The notes below the pieces were generated by a model that saw only the letters and a program-made list of their open reading frames with translations, was not told where the DNA came from and did no database searches. This document shows, in pieces, positions 42,082 through 50,922 of a stretch of 52,350 nt of DNA (position 1 is the first letter of the stretch; every line of letters begins with the position of its first letter). The position numbers and the translations under genes are program-made. The stretch spans positions 1 through 52,350 of the forward strand of contig JBBSCO010000017.1 of the NCBI GenBank assembly GCA_038250235.1, written 5' to 3'. The DNA comes from JAAUTS01 sp038250235 (GTDB taxonomy: Bacteria; Verrucomicrobiota; Verrucomicrobiia; Methylacidiphilales; JAAUTS01).

Positions 42082-43378
42082 CTGCGCCCGTATCAACTTT
42101 TCCCCGCGCGTTTCTGGGTAACGAAACCATGCACCGAAATAGACGGGGTATTTTCCAGGCGGGCAACTGTTTCCCCAAGGCCGCTTCCACTTTTGTTGCC
42201 TTCAACGACGTTTCCACGGCGGCTATCAGGATGTCGCGCTGTTGATGCCGGACCATCCCCACCCAGGCATCGCTTGTCCCGGGTAACTTGAGCAAAACCT
42301 GCTGAATTTCCGCCGGAGCAACTTTTTTGCCGCCGATGTTGGCGGTGGCGTCACGACGTCCCAGAAGTTGCAGCGTCTCTTTTCCGTTCCAACGCCCCAC
42401 ATCGGCCAACCGGAAACGACCCCCACCGATTGCCACAGCAGAACCTGACACGGTAATAGTGCCTGACTTGGCAATCTGAACCCGGACGCCCGGCAAAGGC
42501 CGGCCCACTCCCCCATCAGACCGCGACAAAGTGCCCCCTCGGTCATAACAAATTCCACCCGTTTCCGAAGATCCGTAAAAATTATGAATGTTCAGGCCGA
42601 AACGATTATGGAAAGCCAGTGCAGTTTCAACCGGAAGAACCTCTCCCGCCGAGATGGCCAGGCGCAAGGGCTTAAGCCCGGATCTTCCTTTCATCCGGCC
42701 CAGAAGACGAAACACCACAGGAACCGACGGAAAAACCGTGACCCGGTATTTCCTGATCCAGTCCGGAATCTGTGAGGGAACAAAGGCCTTGACCAACAGG
42801 GCCCGCGTGCCCTGAAGTATCAAAGGCATGACTACATTGCCAAGGGCATAGGAATGACCCAGAGGGATCAGGGCCAGATTTGTGTCGGATTCCCGGATGC
42901 CCATTCCCTTGATGACTGCCTTTCCATCGGCAATAAGATGCTCCGCCCGACATGGAATCTTTTTGGGTGCCCCTGTGCTGCCCGAAGTCAGCTTGATCAC
43001 GGCAATACCCTTGGCCTTGTGTTTCGAACCAAGGAAAATTTCTCCGCTTTCCTCACTAAGCAACCATTCCGCTCCAAGTGACCGGGCCAGTTCTTCCTGC
43101 TTTTCCGCAGGGGTTCCGGCATCCATCCCGATCACGGCACCTTGACCCCGTTGCACGGCCAAAAAAGCAATCATCCAGGCAAAAGAATTGTGGCAGCACA
43201 AGGCAACACGTTGGTTTTCCGTGCCGCGAAGATTTTCTTCGTGGAAACGTTCAGCCAGAAACTGTAATTCACCCCTGCGCAAAAGCCGCCCCGTTTCTGC
43301 CTCAATCAACACCGTGGCCTGCGGCTTCCTACGGACCGTGTAAATCCATTTTTTCCAAAGAAGCCCCGTCCCGCTCAT
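42041..43378 (-). CDS. AMP-dependent acyl synthetase (acyl-CoA/ACP ligase)
   Basis: This 445-residue protein has the adenylate-forming motifs: the P-loop IKLTSGSTGAPKKI, the GSSETGGICYDRGG segment, and DVGRWNGKETLQLLGRRDA. The hinge/catalytic end is GKKVAPAEIQQVLL plus PRNARGKVD. It is about 100 residues shorter than long-chain acyl-CoA synthetases. It could load a starter acid onto the nearby ACP. The start is ATG 43378, which overlaps the stop of the deacetylase gene (ATGA); the open frame upstream to 43648 lacks homology. Confidence 0.88.
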   Translation of the reverse strand: MSGTGLLWKKWIYTVRRKPQATVLIEAETGRLLRRGELQFLAERFHEENLRGTENQRVALCCHNSFAWMIAFLAVQRGQGAVIGMDAGTPAEKQEELARSLGAEWLLSEESGEIFLGSKHKAKGIAVIKLTSGSTGAPKKIPCRAEHLIADGKAVIKGMGIRESDTNLALIPLGHSYALGNVVMPLILQGTRALLVKAFVPSQIPDWIRKYRVTVFPSVPVVFRLLGRMKGRSGLKPLRLAISAGEVLPVETALAFHNRFGLNIHNFYGSSETGGICYDRGGTLSRSDGGVGRPLPGVRVQIAKSGTITVSGSAVAIGGGRFRLADVGRWNGKETLQLLGRRDATANIGGKKVAPAEIQQVLLKLPGTSDAWVGMVRHQQRDILIAAVETSLKATKVEAALGKQLPAWKIPRLFRCMVSLPRNARGKVDTGAVREMMLTGFSGLE

Positions 43379-44163
43379 GTCTTCGGAGCTTCCCAGCCGG
43401 GATCCGGCAATCGGTCGACCCTGACAAACCGATACCCTACTTTTTTCAGGGCACGGATCACGGATCGCGCGGTTTCCGGGGCCTGCGGCATGCTGAAGAC
43501 GCTGTCTTTCAGGCCGACATCTTCGCCGTCGTGCAGATCGATGATACCTCCGGGCGAGACGTCCCGCAGAACCCGGGCCGTGGTTACGGCAGGTTCTTCC
43601 GTCCAACTGGCGGGCAACAGACCCTGCTGGCCCGGCAGGATTGAACACATCACAACCCGCGTGCCCGTGGATTGAATGGTGCGGATGATGCGCGGACTCA
43701 CGGCTCCAAATGGTGGTCGGAAAAACCAGCGCGACGGCAGCCTCCCCTCTCCCAGAATTTCCGAGAGCAGCTCTTTTTCATCCCTCACGTTTTTCAACAG
43801 GAAAGCTTCTGATTTTCCATGCAGGTTCGCATGGGTGGAGCCATGCAGGGCGACCAAATGGCCTTCCCGTTGCAAACGACGAAGGGTTCGGGGATGTTTT
43901 GCCGCCCGGTTCCCGAGAACAAAAAAAGTCGCATACACTTTCTCTTCCTTTAGAACATCCAACAGGGCCGGGGTAAAACGGGAAGGGCCATCATCAAAAG
44001 TTAAGGCCACGACTTTTTCCTCCGTCTTCCCCTGCCACAGGATCTGAGGCACGATCAACTTGGTCCCGGTCAAAATGGCGGGCATGAGATAGGGGGCTTT
44101 AATGTCGGCCCGAAGAGGAGCCAAAGCCCAAAGACAAAGAATCAGAATGACTGTTTTTTTCAT
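43375..44163 (-). CDS. Polysaccharide deacetylase (NodB domain), secreted
   Basis: This 262-residue protein begins MKKTVILILCLWALAPLRAD (signal peptide). The NodB core has VVALTFDDGPSRFTPALLDV, the metal/His motif ALHGSTHANLHGKS, WFFRPPFGAVSPRIIR and IIDLHDGED. It removes N-acetyl groups from a polysaccharide such as peptidoglycan, chitin or PNAG. It is translationally coupled to the AMP-ligase and follows the polyene-like cluster. Confidence 0.92.
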   Translation of the reverse strand: MKKTVILILCLWALAPLRADIKAPYLMPAILTGTKLIVPQILWQGKTEEKVVALTFDDGPSRFTPALLDVLKEEKVYATFFVLGNRAAKHPRTLRRLQREGHLVALHGSTHANLHGKSEAFLLKNVRDEKELLSEILGEGRLPSRWFFRPPFGAVSPRIIRTIQSTGTRVVMCSILPGQQGLLPASWTEEPAVTTARVLRDVSPGGIIDLHDGEDVGLKDSVFSMPQAPETARSVIRALKKVGYRFVRVDRLPDPGWEAPKT

Positions 44164-44314
44164 GAAAAAAGAGCGGGTCAGGCCTGTATGAGCGACAGGA
44201 TCGCCGTTTGTGGACAGTCACCTGCATTAGGGAAACATCATCCCGCAAGCGGCTCTCCCGGGGAGGTTAGTTCTCCCAATATTCGAATCCGGATACTGCA
44301 AAGAAACTGCCGGG

Positions 44315-44563
44315 TCAGACTTTCTCGGAGCTGGTAGCCTTGCCGGTAATGGCTTGCTTCTTGCTCTCTTCAATGTCATCGGCAGCTTTATTGATTTCGC
44401 GTTCTACGTCGGTGCGGGCCTTTTGAAATTCCGCCAGACTGCGGCCCAGACCGCGGGCCAGTTCGGGAAGTTTCTTGGCTCCGAAAAGCAGCACAACGAT
44501 CAGAAAAATAATAAACCATTCCGAGCCGCCGGGCAGACCAAATGCAAGCATCATATTCATCAT
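44315..44563 (-). CDS. tatA: Twin-arginine translocase TatA/E
   Basis: This 82-residue protein has one N-terminal helix (EWFIIFLIVVLLFGAKKLPE) and the FGAKKLPELARGLGRSL motif followed by an amphipathic, charged C terminus. It forms the pore part of the Tat system, exporting folded proteins. No tatB or tatC is in the window, so they would lie elsewhere. Confidence 0.93.
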   Translation of the reverse strand: MMNMMLAFGLPGGSEWFIIFLIVVLLFGAKKLPELARGLGRSLAEFQKARTDVEREINKAADDIEESKKQAITGKATSSEKV

Positions 44564-44682
44564 ACATTCAGGGTAGTCTTCAATGCTCTGAAAAGCAAAG
44601 CAAAAGGAACCCCACTTTTTTGCCGGTGAAAAACGTTCTCTTTCAGCTGTTCAATTCACGGTATCCGTCCACTCTGGTGTCC

Positions 44683-45120
44683 ATGGGCCGTAATCGAACC
44701 TTCATGGCCATCCGTGCCACCCTTCTGCCCTGTTTACTCGGCTTCTTGTTCCCGTGCCTCCAATCCTGCAGCGCCCCTTCCAAACAAACGAATATTACAA
44801 AATCCCCTCTTTACCCGGAAGAAATCGCCAGCGCCCTGCTGACCGATGAAGCCCTGGCCAAGGACTTGGAAATACAGGATCAAAGCTTCATCCGCGGCAC
44901 AGATAAGATCGTTCTGGCCCAGGGGTATCTTTTAAACAAAACCAACCAGACCTTAACGGTCGAAGTCCGCACACTATTCAAAAGCACCCAGGGCGAAACC
45001 CTCGAAAGCTCCCCTTGGAAGCGCCTCGCCTTGCCCCCCAAGATCCGGGTCGCCCAAGCTGCCCCTTCCATCAACCCCATGGTAACCCGCTATCTTCTGG
45101 AAATCCGAAGAGCACCCTGA
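44683..45120 (+). CDS. Small lipoprotein, YcfL/DUF1425-like
   Basis: A 145-residue protein (ATG 44683, or 44704) with a lipobox-type end of the signal peptide: LPCLLGFLFPCLQSCSAPSK, with acylated Cys in LQSC. The C-terminal half (VEVRTLFKSTQGETLESSPW, INPMVTRYLLEIRRAP) resembles the YcfL/DUF1425 family of outer membrane lipoproteins linked to LpoB. The family assignment is moderate. It lies divergently from tatA. Confidence 0.7.
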   Translation: MGRNRTFMAIRATLLPCLLGFLFPCLQSCSAPSKQTNITKSPLYPEEIASALLTDEALAKDLEIQDQSFIRGTDKIVLAQGYLLNKTNQTLTVEVRTLFKSTQGETLESSPWKRLALPPKIRVAQAAPSINPMVTRYLLEIRRAP

Positions 45121-45129
45121 AGCCCCTTT

Positions 45130-45210
45130 CGATCCTTCATTTGGTTCAGGATGACGAAGGTAAGCACAGGGTAAACTCCTCCGAGTCATCCTGGACGAAG
45201 TGAGGGATCG
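45130..45210. repeat. Palindromic interspersed repeat
   Basis: Two inverted arms of 26 bases, at 45130-45155 and 45185-45210, match at 22 positions; the arms carry TTCAGGATGAC and GTCATCCTGGACG. About 29 bases separate them. Such elements are widespread in environmental bacteria; their function is not known. It sits in the rpsA upstream region. Confidence 0.65.
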
Positions 45211-45234
45211 CGGTGAATAAGAGTGTATTTAATG

Positions 45235-45263
45235 TTGCAAGCACTTGCGGCTGTACGTTACGT
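45235..45263 (+). promoter_or_regulatory. Possible rpsA promoter
   Basis: TTGCAA at 45235-45240 and TTACGT at 45258-45263 are separated by 17 bases. This would give rpsA a leader of about 170 bases, within which lies a GTCCCG/CGGGAC hairpin (45282-45300). The -10 is weak. Confidence 0.35.
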
Positions 45264-45443
45264 TCTTCTTTCTGCCATGTAGTCCCGTAAGGATCGGGAC
45301 GGTAGAACAAAACAAAAACAACCCTCTGCCATCCGAGGTTAATTGGTTGGCAAATAGAAAGTTAACGCCGGGCTCAGTGTTCGATTTCACCTGAGAGCCC
45401 TCTCTCCCTGATTCCCGACTCCCCGCTCCCGGCATCTCATCCC

Positions 45444-47123
45444 ATGAAAGACATCTCCGCATTGCTTGACGCTTCCCTGCAAAATTTCAAGGAAGGCAGC
45501 ATCATCCACGGCACCGTTCTCGAAAAACGCTCCAAAGAAATCGTCGTCGACATCGGCTACAAATCCGAAGGCATCATCGACCTCGGTGAATTCGAAAATC
45601 CCGACGAAATCGAAGTCGGCCAGAAAATTGAAATCCTGCTCGAACGTCTCGAAGACGACGACGGTATGGTTGTCCTCTCCCGCCAGAAAGCCGCCCAGAA
45701 ACAGAACTGGGATAAAATTGTCAAAACCTTCAACGAAGGCGGCACCATCATCGGCCGCGTACACAAGATCGTCAAAGGCGGTCTCATGGTCAACGTTGGT
45801 GTCGAAGCCTTTTTGCCTTCTTCCCAGATCGACGTCATTCCTCCCAAGAACCTCCGCGAGTTCGAGAATGCCAATATCGAGTGCAAAATCGTCAAACTCA
45901 ACGAAGACCGGAAGAACGTCGTTCTCTCCCGCCGCGAAATCATAGAAGCCCAGCGCGCTGAAAAGCGTGCCAGCCTCCTCAGTGGCATCGAAAAGGGCTC
46001 ACTCGTCAAAGGTGTGGTCAAGAACCTCACCGACTTCGGCGCTTTCATCGATCTGGACGGCCTGGACGGCTTGCTCCACATCACCGATATCAGCTGGAGC
46101 CGCCTGAACCATCCTTCCGAAGTCCTCAAGATCGGCCAGGAACTCGAAGTTATGGTTCTGGACATTGACCGCGAAAAAGAACGCGTCAGCCTCGGACTTA
46201 AACAGCAGTCCTCCAATCCATGGGAAAAACTCTCCGAGAAATATCCCGTCGGCACCAAGATCAAAGGCAAGATCACCAGCCTCGTTCCCTACGGCGCCTT
46301 CGTCGAACTGGAACCCGGCATCGAAGGCCTTATCCACGTGTCCGAAATTTCCTGGACCAAGCGCATTGCCCGTCCCTCCGACGTGCTGGCCACCGGTCAG
46401 GAAGTCGAAGCCCAGGTCACCGAGCTCAACACGGAAGAACAGAAACTCTCCCTCAGCCTGCGTTCACTTGAAGCCAATCCTTGGGATGTCATTCACGAGA
46501 AGTATGCTGTCGGCAGCAAGGTCAAGGGCATTGTCCGCAACCTCACCGCTTACGGTGCCTTTGTAGAACTGGAAGAAGGCATCGATGGCATGATCCACGT
46601 GTCCGACCTTTCCTGGACCCGCAAGATCAATCACCCCTCGGAAATGCTCAAGAAGAACGAGGAAATCGAAGCCCAGGTCATCGGCATCGACAAACAGAAC
46701 CAGCGCATCAGCCTCGGCATCAAGCAGCTGGCCAACGATCCTTGGAGCGAAATCGAAACCCGCTACAAGCAGGGTGATCTGGTCAAAGGAATTGTCACCA
46801 AGGTGGCGAGCTTCGGAGCCTTTATCCAGCTTGCTGACGAAATCGATGGTCTTGTCCACATCTCGCAGATCAGCGAAGACCGTGTCAACAAGGTCAAAGA
46901 CGTCCTCAAGGTTGGACAGGAAGTGGAAGCCCGTGTCATCAAGGTTGACCGTGCCGAACGCCGCATCGGTCTCTCGATCAAAGCCGCCAACTACTCGGAC
47001 GAACAGCTCGAGAAGGAAACAGCTTCCTTTGAAAGCCTGCGCAGCACCGACATGTTGGGCTCGATCAGCGACGCTTTCGACAAGGCGGAAGAAGAATTCC
47101 GTCCCGGCGAAGGAAAGAAATAA
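45444..47123 (+). CDS. rpsA: Ribosomal protein S1
   Basis: This 559-residue protein has six S1 RNA-binding repeats. The first two are divergent (EGSIIHGTVLEKRSKEIVVD, GGTIIGRVHKIVKGGLMVNV) and the last four have the regular GAFVELEEGIDGMIHVSDLS form. Length and repeat count are those of Gram-negative RpsA. It delivers mRNA to the 30S subunit. It follows a long intergenic region and ends in a strong terminator. Confidence 0.97.
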   Translation: MKDISALLDASLQNFKEGSIIHGTVLEKRSKEIVVDIGYKSEGIIDLGEFENPDEIEVGQKIEILLERLEDDDGMVVLSRQKAAQKQNWDKIVKTFNEGGTIIGRVHKIVKGGLMVNVGVEAFLPSSQIDVIPPKNLREFENANIECKIVKLNEDRKNVVLSRREIIEAQRAEKRASLLSGIEKGSLVKGVVKNLTDFGAFIDLDGLDGLLHITDISWSRLNHPSEVLKIGQELEVMVLDIDREKERVSLGLKQQSSNPWEKLSEKYPVGTKIKGKITSLVPYGAFVELEPGIEGLIHVSEISWTKRIARPSDVLATGQEVEAQVTELNTEEQKLSLSLRSLEANPWDVIHEKYAVGSKVKGIVRNLTAYGAFVELEEGIDGMIHVSDLSWTRKINHPSEMLKKNEEIEAQVIGIDKQNQRISLGIKQLANDPWSEIETRYKQGDLVKGIVTKVASFGAFIQLADEIDGLVHISQISEDRVNKVKDVLKVGQEVEARVIKVDRAERRIGLSIKAANYSDEQLEKETASFESLRSTDMLGSISDAFDKAEEEFRPGEGKK

Positions 47124-47157
47124 GAGGCCCAGCCTCGTTTTTACCAAAGCCAATCAA

Positions 47158-47187
47158 AAGGCCGGGTCTCAAGACCCGGCCTTTTTT
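47158..47187 (+). terminator. Intrinsic terminator of rpsA
   Basis: A 12-bp perfect stem AAGGCCGGGTCT / AGACCCGGCCTT with a short loop is followed by TTTT. It lies 35 bases after the rpsA stop. Confidence 0.92.
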
Positions 47188-47207
47188 GTAAATAAATATT
47201 TTCAGGG

Positions 47208-47251
47208 CTCTACAAATGTAGTGGACAAACCCTACATTTGTAGAGTATATC
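47208..47251 (+). promoter_or_regulatory. Promoter with double BlaI/CopY-type operator
   Basis: A 14-bp perfect inverted repeat (CTCTACAAATGTAG at 47208-47221, CTACATTTGTAGAG at 47232-47245) brackets a 10-base spacer. Each arm contains its own dyad of the form CTACA-AA/TT-TGTAG, matching the TACA-n2-TGTA boxes of BlaI/MecI/CopY repressors, with centres 22 bp apart. A -35-like TGGACA (47222-47227) sits between the boxes and a TATATC -10 (47246-47251) follows. The repressor made just downstream most likely binds here and represses its own operon. Confidence 0.85.
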
Positions 47252-47257
47252 TCCCTG

Positions 47258-47644
47258 GTGGAAAAAAACCCCCCCATCTCTAACTCTGAGTGGGAAGTTA
47301 TGGAGGCCGTCTGGGTCAAACATCCCGCCACCGCTCCTGAAATCATGAGTCGTCTGGCCGGACAACAAGAGTGGAAAGAACAGACCATCCGCACCATGCT
47401 CACCCGTCTGGTCAAAAAAAACGTTTTATCCTGCCGGACAAACAGTAAACTCCAGAGCTATATCCCCCTGCTTCATCGGGATCAGGTGGTTCGCACGCTA
47501 AGCCGGGGATTCTTTGCGAAAATCCTCAAGAAAGCCTCAGCTCCTGTACTGGTGGAACTGATACGTTCAACTGAACTTTCCCCTGACGATATCGAAAGTC
47601 TCCGCCAGATCCTACTCGAAAAGCAGAAAGGCAAAAAATCATGA
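47258..47644 (+). CDS. BlaI/MecI-family repressor
   Basis: This 128-residue protein has the winged-helix domain of BlaI: ISNSEWEVMEAVWVKHPATA, EQTIRTMLTRLVKKNVLSCR. The C-terminal helix dimerises. In relatives, proteolysis triggered by the BlaR1-like membrane receptor destroys the repressor. The GTG at 47258 lies at the predicted transcription start, so the mRNA may be leaderless. Its stop overlaps the receptor start by 4 bases (ATGA). Confidence 0.92.
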   Translation: MEKNPPISNSEWEVMEAVWVKHPATAPEIMSRLAGQQEWKEQTIRTMLTRLVKKNVLSCRTNSKLQSYIPLLHRDQVVRTLSRGFFAKILKKASAPVLVELIRSTELSPDDIESLRQILLEKQKGKKS

Positions 47645-50600
47645 GCATACTGGAATCTTTCTTTCGCTGGATTGTCGAAGTTTCATGGCAGGCATCTATT
47701 CTCGCCATTGCAGTTCTCGCCATCCAATGGGTTTTTCGACCTTGGATCAATCCACGTTGGCGTCATGCTCTTTGGCTTTTGGTGCTTATCCGGCTTGTTC
47801 TTCCCACTGTTCCGGAAAGTTCTATCAGTGGACACGCATGGGTTCCCGCTCCTATCGAACTGTTTACTCCGGAAGGACCTGTCCTGCCATCTTCTGTAGC
47901 GGAAATAGCTCCTAATTATTTGGAATCCATTCGGCGAAGTCCTTCCCCCACCCCCCTCACCACATTTCAAATCATGGCTTTTCTATGGCTTGGAGGAGCT
48001 GTCCTGGGTTTAAGTATCGTCATTGGCGTAAATGCGGCCTTCTATCAGCACCTGCGTCGCCTGCCTCCCATAAGAGATCCCCGTTTACAGGGAATTTTCC
48101 AGAAAGCACTTCTTGAACTTGGAATCAAAACCCCTCCCTCTCTTTTGGTAACCAATCGTGTTTCCAGTCCTGTACTCATGGGATTTTTTCGTCCTGCCAT
48201 TCTCCTGCCGGATCACGAATTACAAAACTACTCTGACTCGGAGCTGCGACTTATTCTTCTCCATGAGCTTGCCCACCTGAAACGCGGTGATCTGCTGATC
48301 CAATGGATGCTTTCCCTGATGAAAATCCTGCACTGGTTCAATCCCGTTCTTTGGTTTGCCTTCCGCCGTATTCGCATCGACCGCGAACCGGCCACAGATG
48401 CTTTCGTGCTCTCCCACAGCGGAGAACAATTCAAGGAATCCTATGGTTTAGCCTTGCTGAAGGTTTTGGAAAATCATCAGAAACGTCATGCACTTCCAAG
48501 CATGGTTGGTATTTTGGAAGACAAAAGCGAACTACAAAGTCGTTTCCGGCTCATTTCCCTATTTAATCAGAAAGCCTACGCATGGTCTTTCCTCTCCATT
48601 CTCTTGATTGCCTTGCTGGCGCTCTTTTTCCTAACCCGCGAAAAAAGAGACCAACTCGGCGCGCTAGTTCCTGATTGGGATGAAAAAGTTTTGCAGGCCT
48701 CCCGCAAAGGGGACGGTCAGGGTATTTTGAATCTGGTATTACGATCATTTGATAGTCCAATTCCCCTTAGTGAAGAACAGGTTGCAGTGATGCTGAATAA
48801 TCTTGCCGGAAAAAGAGATTTTTCAACTTTCCACACACTCCTCATTCAGATGCGCATGACCAATCTGGGCAAAAACTGGCAACCGGATGACGTTCTCCTC
48901 TCCGGGTTGGTTCATGATGGACGCCGAGATTTTCTAGAAGCTCTTATGCTTGAGACTGCCTCGCCGCTGAATTTAAAACGTCTCGAATCCCTGCAAACCC
49001 AAGCCAATCCGGAGATGGCTGATTGGATCAGCAAACGCATCATCGAAATTCGGAAACAAAAAGCGGGGGAGTCCGCTTTGGCCGAAGCCGCCTTAAAAGG
49101 CGATATAAAAAGTATGCAGCAACTTATCGATCAGGGAGTCGATGTGAACTGCGTGACCAAAAATCATCACACCCCCCTGACCAACGCCGCACGTGAAGGT
49201 CATGCAGAGGCCGCCAGGCTTCTCTTGAGACATGGAGCCAAAGTCGACCAGCCCAAGCATCCTGGTTGGGACTACACTCCACTCTGCCTCGCTAAAACCG
49301 TTGCGGTTGCCGAAGTACTGAAGGAGCACGGTGCCAATGTTCACGCCAAACTCTTCAAGCGCGATGTCAGCATATTGACTTATGTTTCCCGGTGGGCCTC
49401 TCCTGATCTCGTTCAATGGTTTCTGGATCAGGGGGTGAACCCCAAAATGATAGGCGACAACAATCAAACCCTGCTCTTCAATTCCGGAAACGGCGAAACC
49501 ACGAGAATCCTGCTGAATGCCGGCCTGGATCCCAATCATGTTGATGAATTTGGACGAACTCCCATTACCCATGCGCAGGATGCACTCAGCGTTCAACTCC
49601 TGATCGCACGTGGGGCCAGGCTTACCGGACTGAAAAATCCATTGCTTCCCCAGATGATCCAGATGGGAAAGGTGGGGGCGATCGAAGCCCTGCTGCAGGC
49701 AGGGGGCAAACACGATCATGACACAATCCAGAAAGCGTTGCTAAGTGCCGCCCACAGCGACAAAGCCGATATCGCAAAACTTCTTTTGAAGTATGGAGCC
49801 GATCCCAATGAGGAAACAGGGTATCCGGGTCCCCATAAACTTTCCCCTCTGAGTGCCTGCACTATTTGGGGTTCCCCCAAAACCGCCAAGGTGCTACTTG
49901 ATGCCGGAGCCGACCCCAACGGAGGGAAAAACCCTGGCGGATACCTGAAAAACGCCATGGCCAATGGTGAAGTCGAAGTAGCCAAAATCCTCAAAGCAGC
50001 CGGAGCCAGGGGAGTTTCTGACCTCGCTTTTTCCATCGCTGTCCGTGACTCGGAGAAGACCACGAAATTGCTAAGCTCGGCTCCGGTATTTTCGAAAGAT
50101 TCGGATTTTTGGAATGGTGCTTTGGTAGAGGCTTCAAGATTGGGTGATCTTAAAACTGTCAAAGCACTTCTAGACAAAGGCGTTCCAATCAAGGGTAAAA
50201 ATGGAATGGAAACGGATCCCTTCGCTGCGGCTGCAGGAGAGGGCTATCATGAAATACTTGAATTGCTGTTAGCCGGATTGGGGGAAAGCGATGATCGTTC
50301 TTTTTTAAAAACTGCATTATGGGAAGCCGTCTGGAATTCCAACCCTTACCCCGAACAGCGCTCCATCGAACATTTTGAAAAAACAATAAAGTTACTGATT
50401 GAAAAGGGGGCTCCTGTCAAAACAAGCGACGACGATACCATGGTAATAACAGCCGTTTTCACCCGCTATCCAAACGGCAATCCCAGAGTTATCAAAATGC
50501 TGGTGGATGCTGGAGCAAATCCCAATCCGCTAATCAAAGACCGGGAAGGTAAAATACATGGACACTTGGTGGAAACCATCCAGAAGAGTTGCGAGGACAA

Positions 50601-50682
50601 AAACTGTTCCACCCCCTCCGCCACCACCTTGGCGGCAATTGAAAAGGCTACAGGCCATAAATTTACTTTTTCTAAGAAATAA
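47641..50682 (+). CDS. BlaR1-like M56 metalloprotease receptor with ankyrin-repeat C terminus
   Basis: A 1013-residue protein. Residues 1-331 are the BlaR1/MecR1 membrane protease: helices near 14-32, 43-55, 109-131 and 314-331, and the zinc motif HELAH (208-212) in LLHELAHLKRGDLL, with a distal acid near E249 (DREPATDAFVL). After the last helix, residues of about 470-1010 are ankyrin repeats, e.g. TPLTNAAREGHAEAARLLLR and AKLLLKYGADPNEETGYPGP. BlaR1 normally ends in a penicillin-binding sensor domain; none is visible here. By BlaR1 topology the ankyrin part would face the periplasm, which is unusual for ankyrins. The ligand is unknown. Confidence 0.88.
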   Translation: MSILESFFRWIVEVSWQASILAIAVLAIQWVFRPWINPRWRHALWLLVLIRLVLPTVPESSISGHAWVPAPIELFTPEGPVLPSSVAEIAPNYLESIRRSPSPTPLTTFQIMAFLWLGGAVLGLSIVIGVNAAFYQHLRRLPPIRDPRLQGIFQKALLELGIKTPPSLLVTNRVSSPVLMGFFRPAILLPDHELQNYSDSELRLILLHELAHLKRGDLLIQWMLSLMKILHWFNPVLWFAFRRIRIDREPATDAFVLSHSGEQFKESYGLALLKVLENHQKRHALPSMVGILEDKSELQSRFRLISLFNQKAYAWSFLSILLIALLALFFLTREKRDQLGALVPDWDEKVLQASRKGDGQGILNLVLRSFDSPIPLSEEQVAVMLNNLAGKRDFSTFHTLLIQMRMTNLGKNWQPDDVLLSGLVHDGRRDFLEALMLETASPLNLKRLESLQTQANPEMADWISKRIIEIRKQKAGESALAEAALKGDIKSMQQLIDQGVDVNCVTKNHHTPLTNAAREGHAEAARLLLRHGAKVDQPKHPGWDYTPLCLAKTVAVAEVLKEHGANVHAKLFKRDVSILTYVSRWASPDLVQWFLDQGVNPKMIGDNNQTLLFNSGNGETTRILLNAGLDPNHVDEFGRTPITHAQDALSVQLLIARGARLTGLKNPLLPQMIQMGKVGAIEALLQAGGKHDHDTIQKALLSAAHSDKADIAKLLLKYGADPNEETGYPGPHKLSPLSACTIWGSPKTAKVLLDAGADPNGGKNPGGYLKNAMANGEVEVAKILKAAGARGVSDLAFSIAVRDSEKTTKLLSSAPVFSKDSDFWNGALVEASRLGDLKTVKALLDKGVPIKGKNGMETDPFAAAAGEGYHEILELLLAGLGESDDRSFLKTALWEAVWNSNPYPEQRSIEHFEKTIKLLIEKGAPVKTSDDDTMVITAVFTRYPNGNPRVIKMLVDAGANPNPLIKDREGKIHGHLVETIQKSCEDKNCSTPSATTLAAIEKATGHKFTFSKK

Positions 50683-50887
50683 TGGCACGTGCTCTTTTTT
50701 AAGGTAGATGCCAATTTTAGCCCACGTGGGGGAGGCACTATTTCGCTTTCCTGCTTTCTGGAAAAGGAAGTAGAACGGATGCTTCTGGGTTTGTAGAACC
50801 AGGAGGACACTCGGCAGCACTTGCGACAATCATTGTAACGATCGTCCATTTTATTGTCGCTTTACTCTGGCAATTGAAACGGGCACA

Positions 50888-50916
50888 TTGACATAAAATT
50901 AGTGCTGATGTAAATT
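50888..50916 (+). promoter_or_regulatory. Promoter of the vapBC-like module
   Basis: TTGACA at 50888-50893, 17 bases, TAAATT at 50911-50916. The predicted start of transcription is close to 50923, the first base of the antitoxin ATG, which implies a leaderless message. Confidence 0.7.
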
Positions 50917-50922
50917 TGATGT

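Noticed and set aside
43379..43648. N-terminal extension of the AMP-ligase frame
   Set aside because: It is the antisense frame over the deacetylase gene, has Arg/Gly-rich shadow composition and no homology; the ATGA overlap at 43375-43378 gives the real start.
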